DNA of 32,721 nucleotides from Polynucleobacter sp. (GTDB lineage: Bacteria > Pseudomonadota > Gammaproteobacteria > Burkholderiales > Burkholderiaceae), in NCBI GenBank assembly GCA_030696845.1, contig JAUYRJ010000058.1, positions 1-32,721 of the forward strand, read 5' to 3'. The translations under genes were made by a program, and so were the position numbers. Every line of letters begins with the position of its first letter. The first letter of the stretch is position 1. Shown one piece after another: positions 26,364 through 32,721 of the stretch. Below the pieces are notes generated by a model. It was not told where the DNA came from. It ran no database searches and was given only the letters and a program-made list of their open reading frames with translations.

Positions 26364-27368
26364 TTACGCTTGCCGTGCCAAAGAATAATCACAAAGCGCA
26401 ATCAAGGCATCGGTAGCGGCATTCTTTGGGAATGCCTTGATGTTGCTGAGTGATAAGTCGGCCTCGCGTTTAGCCGCCAATTGGGTGTATTCAAGGGCGC
26501 CCGACTGCTGAACCGCGGCGAGGATTTGATCAAATACATCTTCTGGCAAGTCGGTATTTTGGGTAATGGCCGCGCGCACCAACAGCTGTTCTTCGTTGCT
26601 GCCGTTCTCCAGTAAATAAATTAGTGGCAAGGTGGGTTTGCCTTCCCGCAGATCATCACCGGCGTTTTTGCCCATTTGCGCGGCGCTGGCGGTGTAGTCG
26701 AGTAAATCATCCATCAATTGAAAGGCTGTACCAATATGGCGGCCGAAGGCGGCGGCCAGTTCCCGTTCGCTATCACTGGCACCAGCCAAGATGGCGCCCA
26801 ATTCACTCGAAGCCTCAAACAGTTTGGCGGTTTTGTAACGGATGACCTGCAGGTAGCTGGATTCATCCACCTCTGGGTCATTCATGTTGAGTAGTTGTAG
26901 TACCTCGCCTTCGGCGATCGTATTGGTAGCGTCCGACAAAATCTGCATGATGCGAATGTCGTTGGGCGCAACCATCATCTGAAATGCCCTGGAATACAGG
27001 AAGTCACCAACCAATACGCTAGCGGCATTGCCAAAAGCGGCGTTCGCGGTCTCCCTGCCACGGCGCAAGGTGGACTCATCGACGACATCATCGTGCAACA
27101 GGGTGGCGGTATGAATAAACTCCACAACCGCTGCCAAATCCAGCACATGGGGGATTTCTCGACCGCCAGAGAGGGCTTTTGCCACCAAAATTAAGAGGGC
27201 AGGACGGACTCGCTTGCCTCCTGCTTGGATGATGTACCCCGAAATTTGGTCAATTAAGGCCACTTCAGAGGCTAAGCGGCGCTTGATGACCTCGTCTAAA
27301 GCCTTTAAATCAGGGGCTATCGGGGCCAAAATGGCACCCAAATCAGGAGTTTTGACAGTGGTAGTCAT
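26364..27368 (-). CDS. ispB: IspB, octaprenyl (polyprenyl) diphosphate synthase
   Basis: The enzyme extends farnesyl-PP with isopentenyl-PP to the all-trans side chain of ubiquinone. The 334-residue product carries the first Asp-rich motif DDVVD (93-97) in HDDVVDESTLRRGRETAN, the GKRVRP phrase, and the second motif DDLLD (220-224) in FQLMDDLLDYTASAAQMGKNAGDDL. Ala-type residues before the first motif fit a long-chain synthase. Chain length (often C40) is inferred from the group, not seen. It is divergent from rplU, as in many proteobacteria. The ATG has no Shine-Dalgarno sequence; ATTATATC ends 4 nt before it, so a leaderless transcript is possible. Confidence 0.93.
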   Translation of the reverse strand: MTTTVKTPDLGAILAPIAPDLKALDEVIKRRLASEVALIDQISGYIIQAGGKRVRPALLILVAKALSGGREIPHVLDLAAVVEFIHTATLLHDDVVDESTLRRGRETANAAFGNAASVLVGDFLYSRAFQMMVAPNDIRIMQILSDATNTIAEGEVLQLLNMNDPEVDESSYLQVIRYKTAKLFEASSELGAILAGASDSERELAAAFGRHIGTAFQLMDDLLDYTASAAQMGKNAGDDLREGKPTLPLIYLLENGSNEEQLLVRAAITQNTDLPEDVFDQILAAVQQSGALEYTQLAAKREADLSLSNIKAFPKNAATDALIALCDYSLARQA

Positions 27369-27380
27369 GCAAGATATAAT
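27352..27380 (+). promoter_or_regulatory. Exact-consensus sigma-70 promoter for rplU-rpmA
   Basis: TTGACA (27352-27357) and TATAAT (27375-27380) are separated by exactly 17 bp. Transcription should begin near 27387, giving a leader of about 56 nt to rplU. The -35 lies inside the first codons of the divergent ispB and the spacer covers its start codon. Confidence 0.85.
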
Positions 27381-27442
27381 AATCGGCTCGGCTGGTCCGT
27401 GTGGATTAGCTTTAATGTTTCATAAATTTGAGGTTTCAAACC

Positions 27443-27754
27443 ATGTACGCGGTCATAAAAACCGGTGGCAAACAGTATAAAGTTGCTGCTGGTGAAAAAT
27501 TGAAAATAGAACAGATACCAGCGGATATCGGCAGCGAAATTACCTTAGACCAAGTTCTCGCCGTAGGCGAGGGCGCTTCACTCAAATTGGGTGATCCATT
27601 GGTTAATGGTGCCGCTGTGATGGCCACTGTCATCTCCCAAGGACGTCACGACAAAGTGAAAATCTTTAAGATGCGCCGGCGCAAGCATTATCAAAAGCAC
27701 CAAGGCCATCGTCAGAATTTCACCGAAATTTTGATTAATACGATCAAGGCCTAA
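27443..27754 (+). CDS. rplU: Ribosomal protein bL21
   Basis: bL21 binds 23S rRNA in the large subunit. The product is 103 residues, the same as in E. coli, opening with [24 protein letters not shown] and containing the conserved basic stretch [19 protein letters not shown]. The frame is open to 27428, but the ATG at 27443 gives the family N-terminus; GAGG stands upstream. It is served by the exact-consensus promoter at 27352-27380 and followed after 33 nt by rpmA. Confidence 0.98.
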   Translation: MYAVIKTGGKQYKVAAGEKLKIEQIPADIGSEITLDQVLAVGEGASLKLGDPLVNGAAVMATVISQGRHDKVKIFKMRRRKHYQKHQGHRQNFTEILINTIKA

Positions 27755-27787
27755 TTAGGCAAACGCTGAAATAGCAGGAGAAAAGCA

Positions 27788-28048
27788 ATGGCACAGAAAA
27801 AAGGCGGCGGCTCGACACGAAATGGCCGCGATTCAGAGTCGAAACGATTAGGCGTAAAAGTATTTGGCGGCGAGCAGATTAATGCTGGCGGCATCATCAT
27901 TCGTCAGCGCGGCACTAAGGTACATCCTGGTGCAAACGTGGGCATTGGTAAGGACCATACTTTATTTGCGCTCGTCGATGGACAGGTGCAGTTTGCCGTT
28001 AAGGGCGCTTTAAACAAGGCCCAGGTTTCAGTTCTGCCTCGTTCATAA
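27788..28048 (+). CDS. rpmA: Ribosomal protein bL27
   Basis: bL27 lies near the peptidyl-transferase centre and helps place tRNA. The 86-residue product starts [24 protein letters not shown] with no cleavable N-terminal extension of the Firmicutes kind, and has [34 protein letters not shown] stands before the ATG. It is co-transcribed with rplU and is followed by a strong terminator at 28110-28134. Confidence 0.98.
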   Translation: MAQKKGGGSTRNGRDSESKRLGVKVFGGEQINAGGIIIRQRGTKVHPGANVGIGKDHTLFALVDGQVQFAVKGALNKAQVSVLPRS

Positions 28049-28109
28049 GGTAGCCTGACTGAGACACGTTTGATTTCCGATTTATAACGAAATTTAACTC
28101 TTAGGAACA

Positions 28110-28134
28110 GGCCTCGCACAGCGAGGCCTTTTTT
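28110..28134 (+). terminator. Strong intrinsic terminator after rplU-rpmA, ending 4 nt before obgE
   Basis: GGCCTCGC (28110-28117) pairs with GCGAGGCC (28121-28128) over a 3-nt loop and is followed by six Ts. It should end the ribosomal protein transcript, yet it occupies the usual ribosome binding region of obgE (ATG 28139). Confidence 0.9.
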
Positions 28135-28138
28135 ATTC

Positions 28139-29245
28139 ATGAAATTTATTGACGAAGCTCGAATCGAAGTCATCGCCGGCGATGGTGGTGCTGGTAGCGC
28201 TTCTATGCGCCGTGAAAAGTTTATTGAGTTCGGCGGACCGGATGGCGGTGATGGTGGCCGAGGTGGCAGTGTGTATGCGATTGCGGATCGCAACATTAAC
28301 ACCCTAATCGACTATCGCTATGCCAAAACCCATACCGCTAAAAACGGCGAGCCTGGGCGCGGTGCGGATTGCTATGGCAGGGCAGGCGTTGATATTGAAT
28401 TGCGTATGCCGGTAGGCACCATCATCTCTGATTTTGAAACCGGTGATCTGATCGCCGATCTCACCACGCACGGCGAACGACTTTGCCTGGCTGAAGGCGG
28501 CGTGGGCGGCTGGGGCAATATTCACTTTAAGAGCAGTACCAACCGAGCCCCACGGCAAAAGACCAACGGCAAGCCCGGTGATCGTCGCAAATTAAAGCTG
28601 GAATTAAAAGTATTGGCAGACGTCGGTTTGCTGGGTATGCCTAACGCGGGCAAATCCACCTTGATTACCGCCGTGTCGAATGCCAGACCGAAGATTGCCG
28701 ACTACCCCTTCACTACCTTGCACCCTAATTTAGGTGTGGTGCGAGTTGGTCATGAGCGTAGCTTTGTGATTGCGGATATCCCGGGTTTAATTGAAGGTGC
28801 CGCAGAGGGTGCGGGTTTAGGACACCGTTTCTTGCGTCACTTACAGCGCACTGGCGTACTCTTGCATTTGGTCGATCTTGCGCCCTTCGATGAAGGCGTT
28901 GATAACGTCGCTGATGCCAAAGCAATCGTCAATGAATTACGAAAATACGATGAAGCCCTCGCTGAAAAGCCACGTTGGCTAGTGCTCAACAAAATCGATA
29001 TGATTCCGGAAGAGGAGCGCGCCGCTAAAGTAAAAGACTTTATCAAGCGCTTTAAGTGGAAGGGTCCTGTCTTCGAGATTTCCGCTTTAACTGGATTGGG
29101 TTGTGAAAAACTCTGTTACGCGCTGCAAGATTACCTCGACTCGGTACGCCGTGAGCACGACGAGGCTGAAGAGCGTGCGGTGGATCCGCGCTATCAAGGT
29201 AACGACGAGGAGCGCGCGCGTCATGAGCGGGATGCAGAAGATTGA
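28139..29245 (+). CDS. obgE: ObgE/CgtA GTPase
   Basis: Obg GTPases act in large-subunit assembly and the stringent and stress responses. The 368-residue protein has the glycine-rich Obg fold at residues 1-158 ([24 protein letters not shown]), G1 GMPNAGKST (166-174, as in E. coli), G2/switch [12 protein letters not shown]3 [10 protein letters not shown]4 NKID and G5 SALTG, then a short acidic tail. The N-terminus is the canonical family start, so the start codon is firm although no Shine-Dalgarno sequence exists: the six-T tail of a terminator is directly upstream. Expression must come from readthrough, antitermination or a very short leader. Confidence 0.97.
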   Translation: MKFIDEARIEVIAGDGGAGSASMRREKFIEFGGPDGGDGGRGGSVYAIADRNINTLIDYRYAKTHTAKNGEPGRGADCYGRAGVDIELRMPVGTIISDFETGDLIADLTTHGERLCLAEGGVGGWGNIHFKSSTNRAPRQKTNGKPGDRRKLKLELKVLADVGLLGMPNAGKSTLITAVSNARPKIADYPFTTLHPNLGVVRVGHERSFVIADIPGLIEGAAEGAGLGHRFLRHLQRTGVLLHLVDLAPFDEGVDNVADAKAIVNELRKYDEALAEKPRWLVLNKIDMIPEEERAAKVKDFIKRFKWKGPVFEISALTGLGCEKLCYALQDYLDSVRREHDEAEERAVDPRYQGNDEERARHERDAED

Positions 29246-29282
29246 TTCAGGCCGGATGGCATATTAATACCGAGATTTAGAA

Positions 29283-30068
29283 ATGGGAATTCAGAACGCA
29301 AAACGTATTGTCGTTAAAGTAGGCTCAAGCCTTGTAACCAATAATGGCGAGGGCTTAGATCATGCCGCTATTGCCAATTGGGCGGAGCAAGTGGCTGGTT
29401 TGCAACAGTCCGGTTGTGAAGTGCTGATGGTGAGTTCAGGTGCAATTGCAGAAGGGATGCAGCGCCTCGCATGGTCTAAGCGCCCTACCGAAATACATGA
29501 GTTACAAGCTGCTGCTGCGGTGGGTCAAATGGGTTTGGTGCAAGTGTATGAAAGTTCCTTTGCCCGCTTTGGTCTGCGTAGCGCGCAAGTCTTATTAACC
29601 AATGCGGATTTAGCCAACGCCGAGCGCAACGCCAATGCCAAGGCCACCCTAACGACCTTATTGACACTGGGGGTGGTGCCCATCATCAATGAAAATGATA
29701 CGGTGGTGACCGATGAGATTAAGTTTGGCGATAACGACCACCTGGCCGCTTTAGTCGCGAACTTAGTCGGGGCGGATGCGCTGGTGATTTTGACGGATCA
29801 GGGCGGTCTTTACACCGCCGATCCCAGAAAAGACAATAGCGCTACATTGGTGGCGAATGCCACCGCTGGCGATCCTGCCCTCGAGGTGATGGCCGGGGGA
29901 GCCGGAAGCGCTATTAGTAAAGGCGGCATGCTGACCAAAATTTTGGCAGCGAAAACCGCATCGATAACCAATGCGACAACCGTGATTGCTTCGGGTCATG
30001 AACCTCGGGTGCTCACGCGTTTGCTTGCGGGGGAATCGGTTGGAACCTGCTTAACGCCTGCTTTATAG
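29283..30068 (+). CDS. proB: Glutamate 5-kinase without PUA domain
   Basis: ProB phosphorylates the side chain of glutamate, the first step of proline synthesis. The 261-residue product covers the whole amino-acid kinase domain: [29 protein letters not shown], the [25 protein letters not shown] site, and [14 protein letters not shown], with [14 protein letters not shown] near the end. The C-terminal PUA domain of about 105 residues found in E. coli ProB (367 residues) is missing, and the CNP1-like gene starts only 10 nt later on the other strand, so there is no remnant. It lies 37 nt after obgE. Feedback control by proline might differ, since the PUA domain modulates but is not needed for catalysis. 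Confidence 0.93.
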   Translation: MGIQNAKRIVVKVGSSLVTNNGEGLDHAAIANWAEQVAGLQQSGCEVLMVSSGAIAEGMQRLAWSKRPTEIHELQAAAAVGQMGLVQVYESSFARFGLRSAQVLLTNADLANAERNANAKATLTTLLTLGVVPIINENDTVVTDEIKFGDNDHLAALVANLVGADALVILTDQGGLYTADPRKDNSATLVANATAGDPALEVMAGGAGSAISKGGMLTKILAAKTASITNATTVIASGHEPRVLTRLLAGESVGTCLTPAL

Positions 30069-30078
30069 GCGCTTAGTC

Positions 30079-30669
30079 TTAGTTCACCTCACCAAAGGAG
30101 TTGGTTGGCTTAATGCCGCCAATAAAGCCGTTCGGGTCAAGCGACTTTAATACGGTGTTGAGGTCTTTTTCTTGGCTTGCAAAATTGCAAATTGCGCCTT
30201 GGGCTAATGCCGCTTGATAGCGATTGGGGATATTGTCTTTAATGCCAGACCAGCCGCCGAGTGGGTTCTCGCGCCAAGTGGCATTGGCTTCATAGGTCCC
30301 ATATAAACGGGCTTGATAGGAATCACAGCGAATACCCTCGTATTGCGTTTGTTTGCTCCCGCTCGGGCTGGTAATTTGCACGATGTAGCGTGTCACGCCA
30401 TCATTGCCAATTTGGATGGATTGGGTATCAATCGCAAATTTAAATATGGTGGTTTGCGATACATAGAACGGCAGCAAGGTTTTGGCATTCGGGCCCACCA
30501 GCGGCATCGTCGTATTGCCTTCTTTAAATACGGAGGGTGCAAACGGATCTACACCACTAATCATGGGATCGCCATAGCAAGCAACAAGGCTGATCGACAA
30601 CAAGGCGCTACTGGTATAGGCAAACAACCTAGAGTGCTGGGTAAGCCGGGGATGTCGGTGGGGTGTCAT
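30079..30669 (-). CDS. CNP1-like family lipoprotein, function unknown
   Basis: The 196-residue product has a lipoprotein signal: a basic start (MTPHRHPRLTQHSR), a hydrophobic segment (about 17-30) and the lipobox LVAC with Cys31 as the lipid-modified residue. The mature part matches what I know of the CNP1-like family (PF08750), with repeated phrases such as FYVSQTTIFKFAIDTQSIQIGNDGVTRYIVQITSPSG and YEGIRCDSYQARLYGTYE, and ends in a low-complexity tail. The family is found mainly in betaproteobacteria and has no known activity. It lies 30 nt after rppH on the same strand and is probably co-transcribed. Assignment is from pattern and context. Confidence 0.72.
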   Translation of the reverse strand: MTPHRHPRLTQHSRLFAYTSSALLSISLVACYGDPMISGVDPFAPSVFKEGNTTMPLVGPNAKTLLPFYVSQTTIFKFAIDTQSIQIGNDGVTRYIVQITSPSGSKQTQYEGIRCDSYQARLYGTYEANATWRENPLGGWSGIKDNIPNRYQAALAQGAICNFASQEKDLNTVLKSLDPNGFIGGIKPTNSFGEVN

Positions 30670-30699
30670 GGTTTTTGCCTAAATGGTCAGTGAAATCGT

Positions 30700-31275
30700 T
30701 TATTTGGATGGGGTATCCATATCCCGGCGTTGGAATTGCTGCATGAGGTCCAGGGGTGATCCCCAAACAAGGCGCCCAAACTTCATATTGCGGGTGAGAT
30801 AGCGGGCGAGTTCGGATAAGGCGAGTTCATAGACCTCACGCTTGAAGTCGACTACGCTAGCCAATTCGATCCAGTAGGGGTGCCAGCGCCACGCATCAAA
30901 TTCCGGGTGATCGGTGGCGCGCAGTTGAATATCGCTATCTTGTCCAATCAGGCGCAATAGGAACCAAATCTGTTTTTGCCCACGATAGCTGGCCCGTTGC
31001 ATGCGGCTGGCGGTTTGACGGCGCAGGAATTCCTCAGGGACGTCATATCGAAGCCAGTCCCTGGTCCGTCCAATGATTTGGACATGTTCTGGTAGCAAGC
31101 CAACCTCTTCGTGCAACTCGCGGTACATGGCCTCTTCTGGGCTTTCACCATGCTGAATCCCGCCCTGCGGGAACTGCCACGAATGCTGCCCCACGCGTTT
31201 TCCCCAGAAAACCTCGTTGGAGCCGTTAAGGAGGACAATGCCGACATTGGGTCGATACCCTTCACGGTCGAGCAT
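30700..31275 (-). CDS. rppH: RppH, RNA pyrophosphohydrolase
   Basis: RppH strips pyrophosphate from 5'-triphosphate RNA and so opens mRNA to RNase E decay. The 191-residue product begins [17 protein letters not shown], the near-invariant RppH start, and has the phrase [28 protein letters not shown] with a full Nudix box from residue 38. It continues with [11 protein letters not shown] and KQIWFLLRL as in the E. coli enzyme (176 residues). It is divergent from proS by 48 nt, where TATAAT on its strand provides a likely promoter. Confidence 0.95.
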   Translation of the reverse strand: MLDREGYRPNVGIVLLNGSNEVFWGKRVGQHSWQFPQGGIQHGESPEEAMYRELHEEVGLLPEHVQIIGRTRDWLRYDVPEEFLRRQTASRMQRASYRGQKQIWFLLRLIGQDSDIQLRATDHPEFDAWRWHPYWIELASVVDFKREVYELALSELARYLTRNMKFGRLVWGSPLDLMQQFQRRDMDTPSK

Positions 31276-31310
31276 GATCGCGCCCCGAATCCTTTAAAAT
31301 CAATGATTTG

Positions 31311-31316
31311 ATTATA
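31311..31316 (-). promoter_or_regulatory. Predicted -10 element (TATAAT) for rppH
   Basis: TATAAT on the minus strand lies about 36 nt before the rppH ATG; the -35 region is poor. The same 8-bp core GATATAAT occurs in the ispB/rplU divergent promoter. On the + strand these bases read ATTATATC, ending 5 nt before the proS ATG. Confidence 0.5.
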
Positions 31317-31323
31317 TCTATAC

Positions 31324-32721
31324 ATGAAAGCTACACAGTCTTTTCTCGCGACCCTGAAAGAAGCCCCTTCTGATGCTGAGGTAGTTTCACATCAACTGAT
31401 GGTGCGCGCCGGCCTAATACGCAAACTGAGTGCGGGGATTTATAACTACCTGCCGCTTGGCCTCAAGGTGATTCGTAAGGTGGAAAACATCATTCGCGAA
31501 GAGATGAACCGCGCTGGCGCGATTGAGCTCTTGATGCCCATGATTCAGCCGGCTGAACTGTGGCAAGAAACGGGCCGCTGGGAAAAGATGGGTCCCGAGC
31601 TTTTGCGTATTAAAGATCGCCATGACCGCGATTTTTTAATTCAGCCCACCTCAGAAGAGGTGGTCACCGATTTGGCGCGCAATGAAATTAAAAGTTACAA
31701 GCAGTTGCCGGTGAACTGGTATCAAATTCAAACGAAGTTCCGGGATGAGCGTCGCCCGCGTTTTGGCATCATGCGGGGCCGTGAGTTCAGCATGAAAGAC
31801 GCCTACTCATTCGATCGCGATGTGGCAGGCTTACAGCACTCGTATCAGTTAATGTTCGACGCCTACACCCGCATTTTCGAGCGCATGGGTTTGGTGTTTA
31901 GGGCGGTCGCTGCCGATAACGGTGCAATTGGCGGCTCAGGTAGTCAAGAGTTTCATGTGATTGCGGATACCGGTGAGGATGCGATTGTGTATTGCCCCAA
32001 CTCCGATTACGCTGCTAATTTAGAAGCGGCTGAGTCACTCTCTTTGATCCCGACACGCGCCGCTCCTAGTGCGGCCATGCAAAAGGTAGCAACGCCTGAT
32101 CAAACGCGCTGTGATCAGGTAGCGGCGTTTTTATCGATTCCGCTTGAGCAAACCGTCAAGACACTGGTCTTTGCAGTGGATCAAGAACAGGGCCCCGCCA
32201 AACTCTTTATGCTTTTACTCCGTGGCGATCATGAGTTAAATGAAATCAAGGCAAGCAAAATTGCCGGTTTAGCGGAGTCCCGTTTTGCAACCGAGGCCGA
32301 GATTGCCGCCGCCTGCAATGCAAGCCCTGGTTACTTAGGGCCGGTTGGTGTGCGTGCCGATGTGGCGGTGATTGCCGATCGCACCGTCGCCAATATGAGT
32401 GATTTTGTCTGCGGCGCTAACGCGAATGGCTTTCACTTGACTGGCGTGAATTGGGAGCGTGATTTACCGCTGCCGCAGGTCGCGGATATTCGCAATGCGG
32501 TAGCGGGCGATCCATCGCCGGATGGTAAGGGCCCTGTTGCGATTTGCCGCGGTATTGAAGTGGGGCATGTCTTTCAATTGGGTACGCGTTACTCGGAAGC
32601 CATGCGCTGTACCTATTTAGATGAAAACGGCAAAGCACAACCCATGGTGATGGGTTGCTACGGTATTGGCGTCACGCGTTTACTTGGCGCCGCTATCGAG
32701 CAAGGTCACGATGATCGCGGC
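31324..32721 (+). CDS. proS: ProS, prolyl-tRNA synthetase, N-terminal 466 residues (partial)
   Basis: ProS charges tRNA-Pro; the gene runs off the window end in frame. It is a bacterial-type class II synthetase: motif 1 region [37 protein letters not shown], motif 2 [25 protein letters not shown], and a well-kept editing (INS/YbaK-like) insertion from about residue 230 to 400 ([10 protein letters not shown]...[17 protein letters not shown]...[18 protein letters not shown]). The class II core resumes at [18 protein letters not shown] and [10 protein letters not shown]. The start ATG 31324 gives the usual [15 protein letters not shown]; there is no Shine-Dalgarno sequence before it. One proline tRNA is encoded at 26202-26278. 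Confidence 0.97.
   Translation, partial: MKATQSFLATLKEAPSDAEVVSHQLMVRAGLIRKLSAGIYNYLPLGLKVIRKVENIIREEMNRAGAIELLMPMIQPAELWQETGRWEKMGPELLRIKDRHDRDFLIQPTSEEVVTDLARNEIKSYKQLPVNWYQIQTKFRDERRPRFGIMRGREFSMKDAYSFDRDVAGLQHSYQLMFDAYTRIFERMGLVFRAVAADNGAIGGSGSQEFHVIADTGEDAIVYCPNSDYAANLEAAESLSLIPTRAAPSAAMQKVATPDQTRCDQVAAFLSIPLEQTVKTLVFAVDQEQGPAKLFMLLLRGDHELNEIKASKIAGLAESRFATEAEIAAACNASPGYLGPVGVRADVAVIADRTVANMSDFVCGANANGFHLTGVNWERDLPLPQVADIRNAVAGDPSPDGKGPVAICRGIEVGHVFQLGTRYSEAMRCTYLDENGKAQPMVMGCYGIGVTRLLGAAIEQGHDDRG

Noticed and set aside
27428..27442. Upstream start of rplU five codons earlier
   Set aside because: The conserved L21 N-terminus [14 protein letters not shown] begins at ATG 27443.

Overview
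The window is a stretch of ordinary, densely packed bacterial chromosome. Gene content and order point to a betaproteobacterium of the order Burkholderiales, most likely a small-genome freshwater Burkholderiaceae close to Polynucleobacter. The reasons are the ftsW-murG-murC-ddl-ftsQ-ftsA-ftsZ-peroxiredoxin-lpxC-(dciA)-secA-argJ order, the zapD-coaE-pilD-pilC-pilB block, ispB divergent from rplU-rpmA-obgE-proB, and a CNP1-like lipoprotein gene next to rppH and proS. The genus is inferred from recalled gene order, not from a search. No mobile element, CRISPR array or phage gene was seen.

Layout. 1-9381: the distal part of the division and cell wall (dcw) cluster on the + strand (end of ftsW, murG, murC, ddl, ftsQ, ftsA, ftsZ), then a Prx5-type peroxiredoxin and lpxC, closed by a convergent dciA. 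9437-14735: secA, argJ, a DUF815 AAA+ ATPase and mutT on the + strand. 14732-20065: a tight minus-strand operon read as CNNM/CorC transporter, pilB, pilC, pilD, coaE, zapD. 20108-26185: a more variable segment with an alkylguanine-DNA alkyltransferase, a squalene-synthase-like enzyme, a sodium:solute symporter, a ketopantoate-reductase-like enzyme under a textbook FNR-type promoter, an FAH-family hydrolase and a GrdB/PrdB-like protein. 26202-32721: tRNA-Pro(CGG), ispB, the rplU-rpmA-obgE-proB run, a CNP1-like lipoprotein, rppH and the first 466 codons of proS.

How the genes work together. The first block builds and positions the septum: lipid II flipping/polymerisation (FtsW), MurG and MurC precursor synthesis, D-Ala-D-Ala ligation, and the FtsQ/FtsA/FtsZ divisome, with ZapD as an FtsZ bundler further along. 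LpxC commits to lipid A, SecA exports proteins and DciA loads the replicative helicase. PilB/C/D form a compact type IV pilus assembly set. IspB makes the polyprenyl tail for ubiquinone, and the squalene-synthase-like enzyme would draw on the same farnesyl-PP pool.

The parts most worth a second look are regulatory and architectural. They are a perfect FNR box at class II spacing before the PanE-like gene (23192-23234), an exact TTGACA-N17-TATAAT promoter overlapping the ispB start, an identical GATATAAT core in two divergent promoter regions whose other gene seems to lack a leader, a terminator hairpin ending 4 nt before the obgE start codon, a prepilin peptidase with no methyltransferase domain, a glutamate 5-kinase with no PUA domain, and an uncharacterised GrdB-like protein carrying Cys-Pro-Ile-Cys. 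I found no convincing wholly new multi-gene system.
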